64,000 nt of DNA from Azospirillum brasilense (GCF_005222205.1 NZ_CP032346.1:849001-913000); one strand, 5' to 3'; counted from the stretch's first letter, positions 37,227 through 46,541 are shown. The notes: a model not told the origin generated them from the sequence alone. Translations and numbers: made by a program.

Positions 37227-39322
37227 CCCTGCTTGACGGAACCTCCATCGCCCTGGCGCCGCTGCTCCCCTGGGTCTTCCTGGTGCCGCTGTTCGTGGTG
37301 GCGCTGGCGATCCTGGCGCTGGCCGTCTTCCGCCGGGCGCGCGGCGTCTGGCTGCGCGCCCTGGCGGTGGCGGTGCTGGCGCTGGCGCTGATCAACCCGT
37401 CGCTGGTGCAGGAGAAGCGGGAGCCGATCAAGGACGTGGCCGTCGTCGTGCTCGACGCCTCGCCCAGCCAGAACATCGGCGACCGCCGCGCCCGCGCCGA
37501 GGCCGAGCTGGAGCGGCTGACCGAGCGGCTGAAGGCCTTCGACGATCTGGAGCTGCGGGTGGTCCGCGCCGGCGACGCGGAATCCGGCGCCTCCGCCATC
37601 AACGAGACGCACCTGTTCGACGCGCTGAACCGCGCCATGGCCGACGTGCCGCGCCGCCGCATGGCCGGGGCTGTGCTGATCACCGACGGGCAGGTCCACG
37701 ACGTTCCGGAAAACCTCGCCCGGCTGGCCGAGATCGGCCCGGTGCACACGCTGCTGACCGGCAACCGCGACGAGGGCGACCGCCGTCTGGCCATCGTCCA
37801 GGCCCCGGCCTACGGCCTCGTCGGCAAGCCGGTGGAGCTGACCATCCGGGTGGACGACATGCCGCGCCGCCAGTCGGCCGACGCGGCGGTGACCCTGCGC
37901 CAGGACGGCGGGCCGCCGCGCACCATCCGCGTGCCCGTGGGCCAGGACTTCCACATGGAGCTGCCGGTCAACCACGGCGGCCAGAACGTTTTGGAGATGG
38001 AGGTCGAGGCGGCGCGGCAGGAGTTGACGCTCGCCAACAACCGCACCGCCGTGGTGGTGAACGGGGTGCGCGACCGCCTGCGTGTCCTGCTGGTCTCCGG
38101 CGAGCCGCACGCCGGCGAGCGGACGTGGCGCAACCTGCTGAAGGCCGACCCGTCGGTCGATCTCGTCCACTTCACCATCCTGCGCCCGCCGGAGAAGCAG
38201 GACGGCACGCCGATCCGCGAGCTGTCGCTGATCGCTTTCCCGATCCGCGAGCTGTTCGAAATCAAGCTGGACGAGTTCGACCTGATCATCTTCGACCGCT
38301 ACCGCCGGCGCGGCGTGCTGCCGCAGATGTATCTGGAGAACATCGCCGAGTACGTGCAAAAGGGCGGCGCCCTGCTGGAGGCCTCCGGTCAGGGCTACGC
38401 CACGCCGCTGTCGCTGTTCCGCACGCCGCTGGGCCAAGTGATGCCGGCGGAGCCGACCGGTCAGGCCATCGACCGCCCCTTCAAGCCGACCGTGACGGAG
38501 GTTGGCCGCCGCCATCCGGTGACCGCCGGCCTGCCCGGCGACCGCCCGGACGGCGAGCCGAGTTGGGGCCGCTGGTTCCATCAGGTGGAGGTGGTGCCGG
38601 GCAACGGCGCGGTGGTGATGAACGGCGCCGACGACCGGCCGCTGCTGATCCTCGACCGCGTCGGCAAGGGCCGGGTGGCGCAGCTGGCGTCCGACCAAAT
38701 GTGGCTGTGGAGCCGCGGCTTCGAGGGCGGCGGCCCGCAGGCCGAGCTTCTGCGCCGCCTCGCCCACTGGCTGATGAAGGAGCCGGAGCTGGAGGAAAAC
38801 GACCTGCGCGCCCATGTGGACGGCAACCGCATCACGGTGGAGCGCCGCTCCCTGGAGCCCGACCCGCGCAGCATCACCCTCACCACCCCGTCCGACGAGA
38901 CCCGAACGCTGGAAATGACCGAGGACCGCACCGGCCGCGCCAGCGCCACCGTGGTCGCCGGCGAACCGGGCATCTACCGCATCACCGACGGCGAGCGCAC
39001 GGCGCTGGCCGTGGTGGGCGCCGTCAACCCGCCGGAGCTGGCCGACGTGCGCTCCACCGGCGACCGCTTGTCGGGCGTCGCCGACGAGACCGGCGGCGGC
39101 GTGCATTGGATTTCCGACACGGAGGGCGGCGTGCGTCCCGGCATCGACGTGCGCCGCACCCGCCCCGACCGGACGCAGACCGGAAACGACTGGATCGGCC
39201 TGCGCGCCAACGGCGATTTCACGGTGACGGGGGTGTCGGAAGTGCCGTTGCTGCCGGTGGGCGCGGTGCTGGCGCTGGCGCTGGGCGCTCTGCTGATGGC
39301 GTGGCGTCGCGAGGGCCGGTAA
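37223..39322 (+). CDS. Large membrane protein of the MoxR/DUF58 cluster
   Basis: A 699-residue protein starting at GTG 37223 inside the previous stop codon (GTGA). It has two N-terminal helices (PWVFLVPLFVVALAILALAV; ALAVAVLALALINP), then a VWA-like segment (DVAVVVLDASPSQNIGDRR and GAVLITDGQVHD). A glutamine-amidotransferase-like segment follows (LIIFDRYRRRGVLPQMYLEN, YVQKGGALLEASGQGY, then WGRWFHQVEV). A single C-terminal helix (VPLLPVGAVLALALGALLMA) ends it. The sequence suggests a sensor or scaffold that works with the DUF4159 protein. No enzyme activity can be assigned. Confidence 0.85.
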   Translation: MTLLDGTSIALAPLLPWVFLVPLFVVALAILALAVFRRARGVWLRALAVAVLALALINPSLVQEKREPIKDVAVVVLDASPSQNIGDRRARAEAELERLTERLKAFDDLELRVVRAGDAESGASAINETHLFDALNRAMADVPRRRMAGAVLITDGQVHDVPENLARLAEIGPVHTLLTGNRDEGDRRLAIVQAPAYGLVGKPVELTIRVDDMPRRQSADAAVTLRQDGGPPRTIRVPVGQDFHMELPVNHGGQNVLEMEVEAARQELTLANNRTAVVVNGVRDRLRVLLVSGEPHAGERTWRNLLKADPSVDLVHFTILRPPEKQDGTPIRELSLIAFPIRELFEIKLDEFDLIIFDRYRRRGVLPQMYLENIAEYVQKGGALLEASGQGYATPLSLFRTPLGQVMPAEPTGQAIDRPFKPTVTEVGRRHPVTAGLPGDRPDGEPSWGRWFHQVEVVPGNGAVVMNGADDRPLLILDRVGKGRVAQLASDQMWLWSRGFEGGGPQAELLRRLAHWLMKEPELEENDLRAHVDGNRITVERRSLEPDPRSITLTTPSDETRTLEMTEDRTGRASATVVAGEPGIYRITDGERTALAVVGAVNPPELADVRSTGDRLSGVADETGGGVHWISDTEGGVRPGIDVRRTRPDRTQTGNDWIGLRANGDFTVTGVSEVPLLPVGAVLALALGALLMAWRREGR

Positions 39323-39337
39323 GGGTCAACGAAGCTG

Positions 39338-39366
39338 TTGCATTCGGGTCGGGTTTCCGCTTATGG
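39338..39366 (+). promoter_or_regulatory. Probable sigma-70 promoter of tRNA-Gln
   Basis: TTGCAT and TTATGG are separated by 17 bp and lie about 35 bp upstream of the tRNA. Spacing is ideal, though the -10 hexamer is poor. Confidence 0.45.
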
Positions 39367-39401
39367 TCCCGACCCTTCCGGCGCTGATCGCGCCGTTCGG
39401 T

Positions 39402-39476
39402 TGGGGCGTCGCCAAGCGGTAAGGCAGCGGTTTTTGGTACCGCCATTCCCAGGTTCGAATCCTGGCGCCCCAGCCA
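39402..39476 (+). tRNA. tRNA-Gln (anticodon UUG)
   Basis: The 75-nt sequence folds as a tRNA: acceptor TGGGGCG pairs with CGCCCCA, a GCGGT/ACCGC anticodon stem encloses TTTTGGT (anticodon TTG), and the T arm holds GGTTCGAATCC. The encoded CCA tail is present. The 3' 17 bases are repeated at 46650-46666, so this gene is the attachment site of the genomic island. Confidence 0.95.
39460..39476. other. attL: 3' end of tRNA-Gln
   Basis: TCCTGGCGCCCCAGCCA, identical to 46650-46666 and in the same orientation. It marks the left boundary of the integrated island; the tRNA remains intact on this side. Confidence 0.85.
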
Positions 39477-39528
39477 TCTTCCTATTTCCTAACTAAATCA
39501 ATGCTTTACTGGGATTTTTTGGTAAGCA

Positions 39529-39550
39529 ATGGTACACGGCGATGGTACAT
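39529..39550. repeat. Tandem GGTACA motifs near attL (possible integrase arm site)
   Basis: ATGGTACACGGCGATGGTAC and following bases closely match the stretch at 46552-46575 on the other side of the island, in the same orientation. Each site holds two GGTACA words 12 bp apart. Such paired repeats near both att sites fit arm-type binding sites of a tyrosine recombinase. Confidence 0.5.
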
Positions 39551-40163
39551 ACCGCTGTGGCACGTTGCCTATCGGAACTGGCACTCCAATGCCCGGCAGA
39601 CCTTGCTCCTTGTAGACTCGCTGGATAGCCCCTCGGATCGTTAGGTAGTCGAGTAGCGTCCCTATCCTCAGACTAAGCCCAGCCGCCCCGCAATGGGCCT
39701 CCTTAGGGCCATGCGCTGGCCGAGACGCCAAGCACCTCGCCCTCATCGGAAGCGGAGACAACCGCAGATGCAGAGCGGCACGCTTGCCGTAGGAGTCCCA
39801 AACTTCCCTACATGGAACCAAAGCCCTCCCGCCCTTCCTCAATAGTCACTTCGAAAATACCGACTTTTGGGCTGTGTTGTGGTTGGTGTGGCTTCAGCAA
39901 TCCCCTCAATCCCGACCGCACTCGTATGGCAGGAATCACCGGAAGCTGTCCGTTAGGACGCCATGCAACGATGATTGGGATTTCAGCCTACCTTTTTTGA
40001 TGGCAACACCACCTATAGCGCACAATAAGCCCACAGAATACTAAGGGTTGGGTGTGCGATGCGCCATCACCGTCCGTGCTAGCCAATTCCACCACCCTGA
40101 GGGAAAATCGCCAACTCAGGGGATCGAATATGCTGTCAACCATCGCCGCGGACCTGACGTCCC
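39551..40163. other. Island left-end region without a recognisable gene
   Basis: Short open frames exist on both strands (for example 39498-39842 minus), but none has a good start, conserved pattern or codon bias. No repeat other than the 39529 motif stands out. Confidence 0.4.
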
Positions 40164-40490
40164 TTGGCCCATGAAGTGAACGACGCCCACGCTCAGGCCC
40201 ATCGTGACGCCGAACATGCTCTCCGTATCCATGCCCTTTCCGAACGCGGGATGGAACACGAACGGGATGTAGCGGCGAACAATCTAACCGAAGTAGCCGA
40301 AGCGTTTGGAATGACCGCGGAAGCCGTGGTTAAGCGAACAAACGAACTGTGGCCGGGCAACGACCTTACCGATCATGGAAGGAAGGTTCATGGCAGTGAA
40401 GAACGTCTGAAGATAGAAGCTTCTTCTTTCCAGAAAAGAGCATCCATCTACCGCGATCTAGAAGAGAGTTTCTTCAGCACCCCCAAGTAA
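40164..40490 (+). CDS. Hypothetical small protein of the island
   Basis: A 108-codon frame from a TTG at 40164, hydrophilic and probably helical (AHRDAEHALRIHALSERGME, EVAEAFGMTAEAVVKRTNEL). Internal ATGs, such as that beginning MEHERDVAANN, are possible starts. I do not recognise the protein. It lies about 170 bp upstream of the large ATPase gene on the same strand, so it may be its companion or a small regulator. The segment EVAEAFGMTAEAVVKR faintly resembles a helix-turn-helix, not enough to call. Confidence 0.4.
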   Translation: MAHEVNDAHAQAHRDAEHALRIHALSERGMEHERDVAANNLTEVAEAFGMTAEAVVKRTNELWPGNDLTDHGRKVHGSEERLKIEASSFQKRASIYRDLEESFFSTPK

Positions 40491-40660
40491 GACATTCTCC
40501 ATATCCTCGCGATCTTCGGATCAAAGGCGTTTAGCAATGGAGAAAGGCTGTATAGCGAAGACAGTCTGAAAACTCCTCCCTACAAATAAGGGGGATAAGT
40601 CTATTAGACAGAATAGAACCTCCCCTCTTAATTACATCAAACAACCAACATAGGAAAACT

Positions 40661-42484
40661 ATGAATCTGACCACTATCCCATCCACTGAGGCTGCGGACA
40701 ATGCACCGTCATACCCTACGGCCCATTACCATAGTTCTCTTTCCACTATCACGATTGATTGTTTGATGAGGTATTTCACCTCAGTCGGCCATAGTCCAAG
40801 CCCCTCCATGTGGGACGCTTTGTCCGATCAGGTTGGGGCTATGGAGGCCATGGCAAACGGTACAGCCCTGCCCAGCCTCTACTTGTCATCGCTGGACCCA
40901 GGGGTAGGCAAGACTCAGGCCCTCTACGCCTTTGTCCGCAACCTTGTCCGCTCCCCCGCCCATGCTGGTGTTGGTGTGTTGATCTGTCTTGGTCGTCTGG
41001 ATGAAGTCAGTAGCTTTGTGAAGGGTATGAACGCCTTCGGAACACTTCCGCCGACAGCCGTTGCCGTTATGACCAGCGATCCCAAACGGAATGCCCTCGG
41101 TCATCTCGTGCCCCAAGAGGCCCAGGTGTTGGTTACCACCCACCAGCGTTTGGAGCAGATGCGAGGCCGAAGGCTGTCCGAGGCCGCAGCCTTCTCCTTC
41201 CAGGGAAAGCCCAGGGCGGTAAGGGTCTGGGACGAGTCGTTCCTTCCTGCCCGTGCTGTGGTCCTGAACACCGATGCTATCGCGAGCCTTCTGGAAACTC
41301 TGTCCACCATCAACCACGACCTACGCAACCGGATCATGGCGATGGTGAATGAGATTGAAGGGCTGTCCGATAACAGCACCTACACCGTGCCTGACTTCGT
41401 GACGGATTACAGGATCAGGCTTCCGAAAGTGGTCCGTGCCTTGGGCCGGAATGCATCCACGAGGCTGAAGGATGCGGCAGCCGACCTCTGGCACCTCTCG
41501 GGGCGGACCGTGAGCGTCAGGTGCGGCAATAGGGACGGTTGGGCCTTGGTGGATTACCGGGACAGCCTCCCGCCCGATCTGGCCCCCATGCTCATTCTGG
41601 ATGCGTCTGGGCGTGTCCGTGCCACCTATGACGACATGGAAGCCCGTGGCCTACTGGTGAGGCTCAAATCGGCAGTGAAGCGGTACGATAACCTCACCGT
41701 CCATCTGTGGAACAAAGGCGGGGGCAAGTCTTCCTTTGCCAACAACAGCGAGGCGATGTGCAAGGAGGTTGCTCGCATGGTTCTGACTAGACCGAAGCAA
41801 CCGTGGTTGGTGATCGTCCACAAACCTCATCCCACTGGCGGAGATTATGAGCGGTTAGTTCGCCAGCATCTACAGGGGGCCGACGTGGATATAGCCTTCT
41901 TGACTTGGGGAAACCACATGGCGACCAATGCTCATGTAGACCGCCCAAATGTGATCCTCGCCGGAACGCTTTTCTACAGCATCGCTCAGTATGAGGCCCT
42001 GAAGCGAGCGGCAGCCGAAATCCGAGCACCTGATGGGCAGATCACTGAGGAAGCCATCGTACGGGTACGCCGAGGAGAATTCCTGCACCACATTCTCCAA
42101 GCCCTGTGCCGTGCATCCGTCCGGCGGTGTGTGGATGGAGGCTGTGCCCCGTGTAACGCCTATATCATCGCTGAAAGCCGCCATGGTGTCCAAAAGGCGC
42201 TGGCTGAGGCTTTCCCCGGTGTAAAGGCCCGGTCTTGGCGTGAAGAGGGGTGGGGTTTGACTGGCTTGGTAAGCAAGGCTGTAGAGTACCTTACGAATTG
42301 GGCGAAAACCGCCAGCGCAGGCGCTACAATTAAGTTCAAAGATGTAGCCCGCGCTATTGGCATGAAACCGGATAGTTTCAATAAGGACGTACGGAATCAC
42401 CCTGACTTCAGAGAATTTATTCTAGAGACTCATATTATTGAAGGAGGGGGGAGAATTCGGAAAACATCATTCGTGATTATATGA
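40661..42484 (+). CDS. Putative helicase/replication ATPase of the island
   Basis: A 607-residue P-loop protein. Walker A is DPGVGKTQAL, and VRVWDESFLPA resembles a Walker B. Later WLVIVHKPHP and LTWGNHMATNAHVDRPNVIL look like the helicase motifs that end SF2-type ATPases of the DEAD/DinG kind. A C(x5)C(x2)C cluster (CVDGGCAPCNAY) may bind metal. The C-terminus (FKDVARAIGMKPDSFNKDVR) looks like a DNA-binding winged helix. This pattern is seen in replication proteins of satellite-type integrative elements, so replication of the excised island is the likely role. The ATG at 40661 follows AGGAAA. Family assignment is uncertain. Confidence 0.55.
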   Translation: MNLTTIPSTEAADNAPSYPTAHYHSSLSTITIDCLMRYFTSVGHSPSPSMWDALSDQVGAMEAMANGTALPSLYLSSLDPGVGKTQALYAFVRNLVRSPAHAGVGVLICLGRLDEVSSFVKGMNAFGTLPPTAVAVMTSDPKRNALGHLVPQEAQVLVTTHQRLEQMRGRRLSEAAAFSFQGKPRAVRVWDESFLPARAVVLNTDAIASLLETLSTINHDLRNRIMAMVNEIEGLSDNSTYTVPDFVTDYRIRLPKVVRALGRNASTRLKDAAADLWHLSGRTVSVRCGNRDGWALVDYRDSLPPDLAPMLILDASGRVRATYDDMEARGLLVRLKSAVKRYDNLTVHLWNKGGGKSSFANNSEAMCKEVARMVLTRPKQPWLVIVHKPHPTGGDYERLVRQHLQGADVDIAFLTWGNHMATNAHVDRPNVILAGTLFYSIAQYEALKRAAAEIRAPDGQITEEAIVRVRRGEFLHHILQALCRASVRRCVDGGCAPCNAYIIAESRHGVQKALAEAFPGVKARSWREEGWGLTGLVSKAVEYLTNWAKTASAGATIKFKDVARAIGMKPDSFNKDVRNHPDFREFILETHIIEGGGRIRKTSFVII

Positions 42485-42529
42485 GATACCGAATATCAAT
42501 TCCTTCCAGAATATCGTGAAAATGACAAA

Positions 42530-42553
42530 GGGGAGGGGACTTCTGCCCTCCCC
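42530..42553. terminator. Hairpin between convergent genes
   Basis: GGGGAGGG and CCCTCCCC form an 8-bp stem with an 8-base loop between the stops of the ATPase (plus) and AAA-TIR (minus) genes. A T-tract is weak on either side, so it is probably a moderate bidirectional terminator. Confidence 0.55.
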
Positions 42554-42568
42554 ATGCTATTTCATTAC

Positions 42569-44125
42569 CTACACAGCCGCGACGGCGCCCTCCTTGCTTT
42601 CTTCCGTTTCCATTTCTTCAATTCTCGCCTGCGCTTGCGCAACCGCAGCTTCTTGCTTATCTGATGAAAGCCTTTTCTCAAGTGTATTGGCTATAGTCTC
42701 TACTTGTTGGTCTAAGTTGCCTGTGGGGTCATAGACCAGTCCCCCATACTTTTGAATGTCGGAGAAAAACCCCTCTTGCACAGTGGTAAACCGAATGGGA
42801 AGAACACTCTGATTGCCAAATCTGTGCTTGAAGTTTTCGCTTTCAATCTTTGTCCATAGGCGTGTCGGGTATTGTGGGCTCAGAAATGGGACAATGTATT
42901 TGGCCTCAGACCGGTAGATTGGAGCGAGGTATTCCTCGACATCCGCCCCAATTATTAAATGCTGCTCGTTAAAATCATAAAATACATGTATTTCCCTATC
43001 CTCAAGCGCTTTAAACAAAGCTTCCGCGACGGAGCGGTCCGCCCCCGCAAAGGACAATGCAAAATCGTAGCGAGATGGAAAGTGGTCATTGACGAACCCG
43101 GCCTGCTTTGTGAAATTTCTCCAGACGAGATTTTTTATGAAAAAGACGAATTTGGGATCTTCAATGCTAAGAACCGAGCTTTCTGGCTCATAGTGGAAGT
43201 ACGCCTCAAGCTTATCCCTTTTTTCAATTAGAAAATTCTGAAGGTGTCCCTTCTCTACTACCTGCCCAACACTACCACGGTGAAGTGGGCGCTGAGTAAT
43301 TTCAGACCTTAGATCGATTGACCATTCATTTGCTTCAGATAACCAGCGGAGTATATGAAGGTAGGGCGCCCTTCCACCTCTTCTTGGCTTGAATCCACGA
43401 GCGAACAAGATAGCTGGCTCGAAGAATACTCTTGAGAAACTTTCCATAACACTTTCGGTAATGACCTCTACGCTCGTTGGCACCTCGCAATGTTGATGTG
43501 ACGACTCGGTAATATCTGATTTTACGCAAATATTGTGGCATAGTATTTGTGTTATGTGGAAGCTACCTTGTGCCTTGGCGATCACGCTGTCCTTGTGCCT
43601 TAATGATATATTAAGCGCCTGTTCTCCGAGCCCGATGAGTTCTAAAATTTTGTCTTCTGGATTGGCCTCCAGTCGAAAGACGTCCATTCTCATGCCAAGG
43701 TCATGAGCAAACCTTACAAGGCGCTCTCCTGCCTTGTTGATGCCGACAAGAATAAGCTTATTACTTGGGCTGGCAGCGTCTGCCAGCGTCTTCATATAAT
43801 CCGAAAGCCGTTGCTTTACCTCATCCGGGAGCCGATGAAAATCATCAACTATGACTGTACCTATGTCCCTCATGTTGGGGAGTTCAGATATAAATTCTAC
43901 GTCATTAGGTTTTCTGGCACTCAACATGAGCGATGCATCAGCGACACCCAACTCTTCAAGAATGCGCGTCACGCTTGTCGTTTTTCCGATACCGGAAGGC
44001 CCTTCGACGACAACGCACCTCCCGGGCGTTCGGATAGCGACCTTTAGCTGCCCATACTCAACCGGCTGAACAAACGTGTGAGTCGGAACACCAGATAAGC
44101 AAAAAACTTCTTCCAAATATGGCAT
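42569..44125 (-). CDS. AAA ATPase-TIR domain protein, candidate anti-phage effector
   Basis: A 518-residue protein. Residues about 1-200 are an AAA/STAND-like ATPase: Walker A GPSGIGKTT (42-50), Walker B TVIVDDFHR with Asp94-Asp95, and a sensor-1-like Asn at 130 (LILVGIN). A helical middle part (about 200-350) includes a winged-helix-like stretch. From 352 a TIR domain begins (RYDFALSFAGADRSVAEALF), followed by FYDFNEQHLIIG and FLSPQYPTRLWTKIE, where Glu428 is the expected NADase catalytic residue. A charged tail ends the protein. TIR effectors coupled to ATP-binding sensors deplete NAD on infection. Start ATG at 44125. It is strongly AT-rich and stands alone on its strand. Confidence 0.8.
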   Translation of the reverse strand: MPYLEEVFCLSGVPTHTFVQPVEYGQLKVAIRTPGRCVVVEGPSGIGKTTSVTRILEELGVADASLMLSARKPNDVEFISELPNMRDIGTVIVDDFHRLPDEVKQRLSDYMKTLADAASPSNKLILVGINKAGERLVRFAHDLGMRMDVFRLEANPEDKILELIGLGEQALNISLRHKDSVIAKAQGSFHITQILCHNICVKSDITESSHQHCEVPTSVEVITESVMESFSRVFFEPAILFARGFKPRRGGRAPYLHILRWLSEANEWSIDLRSEITQRPLHRGSVGQVVEKGHLQNFLIEKRDKLEAYFHYEPESSVLSIEDPKFVFFIKNLVWRNFTKQAGFVNDHFPSRYDFALSFAGADRSVAEALFKALEDREIHVFYDFNEQHLIIGADVEEYLAPIYRSEAKYIVPFLSPQYPTRLWTKIESENFKHRFGNQSVLPIRFTTVQEGFFSDIQKYGGLVYDPTGNLDQQVETIANTLEKRLSSDKQEAAVAQAQARIEEMETEESKEGAVAAV

Positions 44126-44286
44126 TTTCAATCACCGCGCACACATTGTGGGTAATCCATTCTCCTAAAAGATGACCGCTATGGCAAGGGGCAGTGTCTT
44201 GGTTGTGTATAGGAAATCCGCTCATCTGACTGCGTCACATGATTGCCTCGTAAAAGTGCGCCTATCTCAATAGCCCTTGCCCCTGT

Positions 44287-44394
44287 GAGTCGTCCCAACG
44301 CCAAGCCCAAGCCGTCTCACTGAAATCCAGTTGACAGTTTTGGGACGATTGGGCGATAACGTCTAAGGGTTCATTGAGACGCTTGGGACGACTC
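44287..44394. promoter_or_regulatory. Repeated TTGGGACGA motifs upstream of the resolvase (res-like)
   Basis: GAGTCGTCCCAA at 44287-44298 is the exact inverse of TTGGGACGACTC at 44383-44394. Another TTTGGGACGATT lies between (about 44338). CGTCTCA/TGAGACG words accompany the outer copies. Serine resolvases act at such multi-subsite res regions next to their gene; they could equally be operators. Confidence 0.5.
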
Positions 44395-44397
44395 GCC

Positions 44398-44955
44398 ATG
44401 TTGATCGGATACGCTCGCACCTCCACCCTGGACCAGAAGGCCAGCATTGAGGCCCAGGCCCGCGACCTACAGGCCGCAGGGTGTGAGAGGCTGTTTCAGG
44501 AACAGGTGTCCTCAGTGGACGTGGCGAACCGGGATCAGCTTGCCCAAGCCCTCGACTTCATCCGGGAAGGGGATGCCTTGGTGGTGACGAAGCTGGACCG
44601 CTTGGCCCGCTCCGTCGCTCACCTCATGACGATCCTCGACGCGCTAAAGGCCAAGGGTGCGTCTCTGCGTATCCTCAATATGGGGATCGATACCGCCACC
44701 CCCACCGGCAAGCTGATGCTGACCATGCTCGCGGGTGTGGCCGAGTTCGAACGGGACATCATGTTGGAGCGCCAGCGCGAAGGCATCGCCAAGGCCAAGG
44801 CCGAAGGCAAGTACAAGGGACGCAAGCCCACGGCACAGGCCAAATCTGAGGACGTAATGGCCCTGAAGGCCCAGGGTATCGGTGCGTCGGAGATTGCTAA
44901 ACGCCTCGGGATCGGTCGGGCCAGCGTTTACCGGATTATCGAAGCACATCCCTAA
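44398..44955 (+). CDS. Serine recombinase, resolvase/invertase family
   Basis: A 185-residue small serine recombinase. IGYARTSTLDQKASIEAQ supplies the catalytic Ser; LVVTKLDRLARSVAHLM and the ERDIMLERQREGIAKAKAEG linker are typical. The C-terminal HTH is GIGASEIAKRLGIGRASVYR. The ATG at 44398 is favoured as it matches the family start MLIGYARTS. It probably acts on the repeats just upstream. Within the island it may resolve multimers or invert DNA; the tyrosine integrase handles integration. Confidence 0.9.
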   Translation: MLIGYARTSTLDQKASIEAQARDLQAAGCERLFQEQVSSVDVANRDQLAQALDFIREGDALVVTKLDRLARSVAHLMTILDALKAKGASLRILNMGIDTATPTGKLMLTMLAGVAEFERDIMLERQREGIAKAKAEGKYKGRKPTAQAKSEDVMALKAQGIGASEIAKRLGIGRASVYRIIEAHP

Positions 44956-45080
44956 GCCAAGCGGAGATGGCTATAGGAGTCCCTTGACACCCCTTAGGAC
45001 TCCAAGCCCCCTCCCACGGTTCCGAGAAAGCCGCTTAACAACAATGGCTAAAGGTTGCGTTGATATTTGTTGTTCGGCCT

Positions 45081-46541
45081 TTATCCCTGTCTACCCAACT
45101 CCGGCATTTCAAAACCCTCGTAAACAATCTTTTCGATAGTATCTCGACGCTGAAGCATTGTCATGCCATCAGGATTATAAACGCGATAAGTGATCCCGGC
45201 CTTTTCATGCCCTATGATTTCGGCAGCCTCGTTCTGGGGTACCCTGGCCCTTTCTAAACAGCGGGTTGCGTTCTTGCGGAAGGAATGGAAAGCTTTTCCT
45301 GCCCCAACAACTCCGCGCTTTCGCCTGTACTCGCTAAAATCTCCCGATAGGTACCAAGAAAGCTTCTGATCGGGCCCCCCAGGCTTCAATTGGGGCCAAA
45401 GTAGCTCCTTCGGGTTCTTCCCTCGCCTCTCTAATAGCCACATCAGTTTGCTGTGAATGGGTACAGGCCGAACACCGGCTTCCGACTTGGCCGCAACAAT
45501 ATCGAAGTACCAGACTCCCTCTTGCTGTCGCACATTCTCCCATGCAAGGGAACATATTTCGTTAAGTCGCATCCCAGTATAAAGAGCGACTAGAGGAACC
45601 TCCCACAAGGCAGGATTCTTCGGTAGTGGATCAAACAACTTGTTAAGATCACCAATCTCATAAGGAACATACGTCTCAGAGTTCTTCCCATTGACAGCAC
45701 GGAAAAGGCCATCAAACGGGTTTTCTCCTCCAGCCTCCTGGCGCTTCTTAGACCATTTCCACGCACAACTGAGTGAAGTGACGTACCTGTTGAGCGTTCT
45801 AACAGCCAACCCCTCTTCAGAGCCGCTATAAAGCTCCCGAAGCTCCTGAAACGACCGGCTCTTGGTTTTAGGGCTTCGCCCCCAGTTAGGATCGAATGTC
45901 GAAATAATATCTAAGAAACTTATTGCATCCTTAGGGCCAATGAGGCGCATTGGCTTATCCTTTACAAAATCACCAAACAGCCGAAAAACAGCTTGATACT
46001 GCCCGTATGTTTGATTTGTTAGCTCTGCCTTTACCTCGGCCAAATATTTTTTACAGCATTCACTAAAAGGCATGCCATATTCTGGCTTTACCTTAAGTGT
46101 TTTTCCATTTTTTTCCTTAGCATAATCGTTAAGCGCATCAACTTTTGCCTGAATGGCCGCAGGCAAAGGCGCGTCTTCGTCTGGATTAGCTTTAAGCCGT
46201 TCCGCTTCTATCGCCTCCAGGGCAAAGTCTATGCCGCTGGACGAAACCTCATCTCGGTATACGGCTCTTACGGCATCCCCAAACACCCCCGCTCGCGCTT
46301 GATCTAACGTCTCTCTGTAAACCTTCCAAGGCACGCTTTCAGCATTTCCTCGCATCTCCTCGAAAGTGCGGGTCCAATGCGCAGCGCGTTCCCAACGGCG
46401 CAACTGCGCAACTGACAGATCACGGGTTTGAAGGCTTTCAACTATGTCTACCTTCCCAACCTTGGCCCGCAAATCGGCAGGAACGGCGATACGGAAATAC
46501 CACGCTTGCCGGCGCTGCTTTAGGTAACGAAGGTCTGCCAT
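45081..46541 (-). CDS. Tyrosine-type site-specific integrase
   Basis: A 486-residue integrase starting MADLRYLKQRRQAWYFRI, an N-terminal segment common in integrases of alphaproteobacterial islands (DUF6538-type). Catalytic residues are Arg325 (TGMRLNEIC), His419 and Arg422 (HSFRKN), His445 (IIGHEKAG) and probably Tyr455. The ATG at 46541 is preferred over 46595. The gene ends about 125 bp from the resolvase stop and starts about 110 bp from attR, the normal position for an island integrase reading inward. AT-rich codon use agrees with acquired DNA. Confidence 0.92.
   Translation of the reverse strand: MADLRYLKQRRQAWYFRIAVPADLRAKVGKVDIVESLQTRDLSVAQLRRWERAAHWTRTFEEMRGNAESVPWKVYRETLDQARAGVFGDAVRAVYRDEVSSSGIDFALEAIEAERLKANPDEDAPLPAAIQAKVDALNDYAKEKNGKTLKVKPEYGMPFSECCKKYLAEVKAELTNQTYGQYQAVFRLFGDFVKDKPMRLIGPKDAISFLDIISTFDPNWGRSPKTKSRSFQELRELYSGSEEGLAVRTLNRYVTSLSCAWKWSKKRQEAGGENPFDGLFRAVNGKNSETYVPYEIGDLNKLFDPLPKNPALWEVPLVALYTGMRLNEICSLAWENVRQQEGVWYFDIVAAKSEAGVRPVPIHSKLMWLLERRGKNPKELLWPQLKPGGPDQKLSWYLSGDFSEYRRKRGVVGAGKAFHSFRKNATRCLERARVPQNEAAEIIGHEKAGITYRVYNPDGMTMLQRRDTIEKIVYEGFEMPELGRQG

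Noticed and set aside
39498-39842. Minus-strand 114-codon frame next to attL
   Set aside because: It overlaps the possible integrase arm sites, has no RBS and no conserved pattern.
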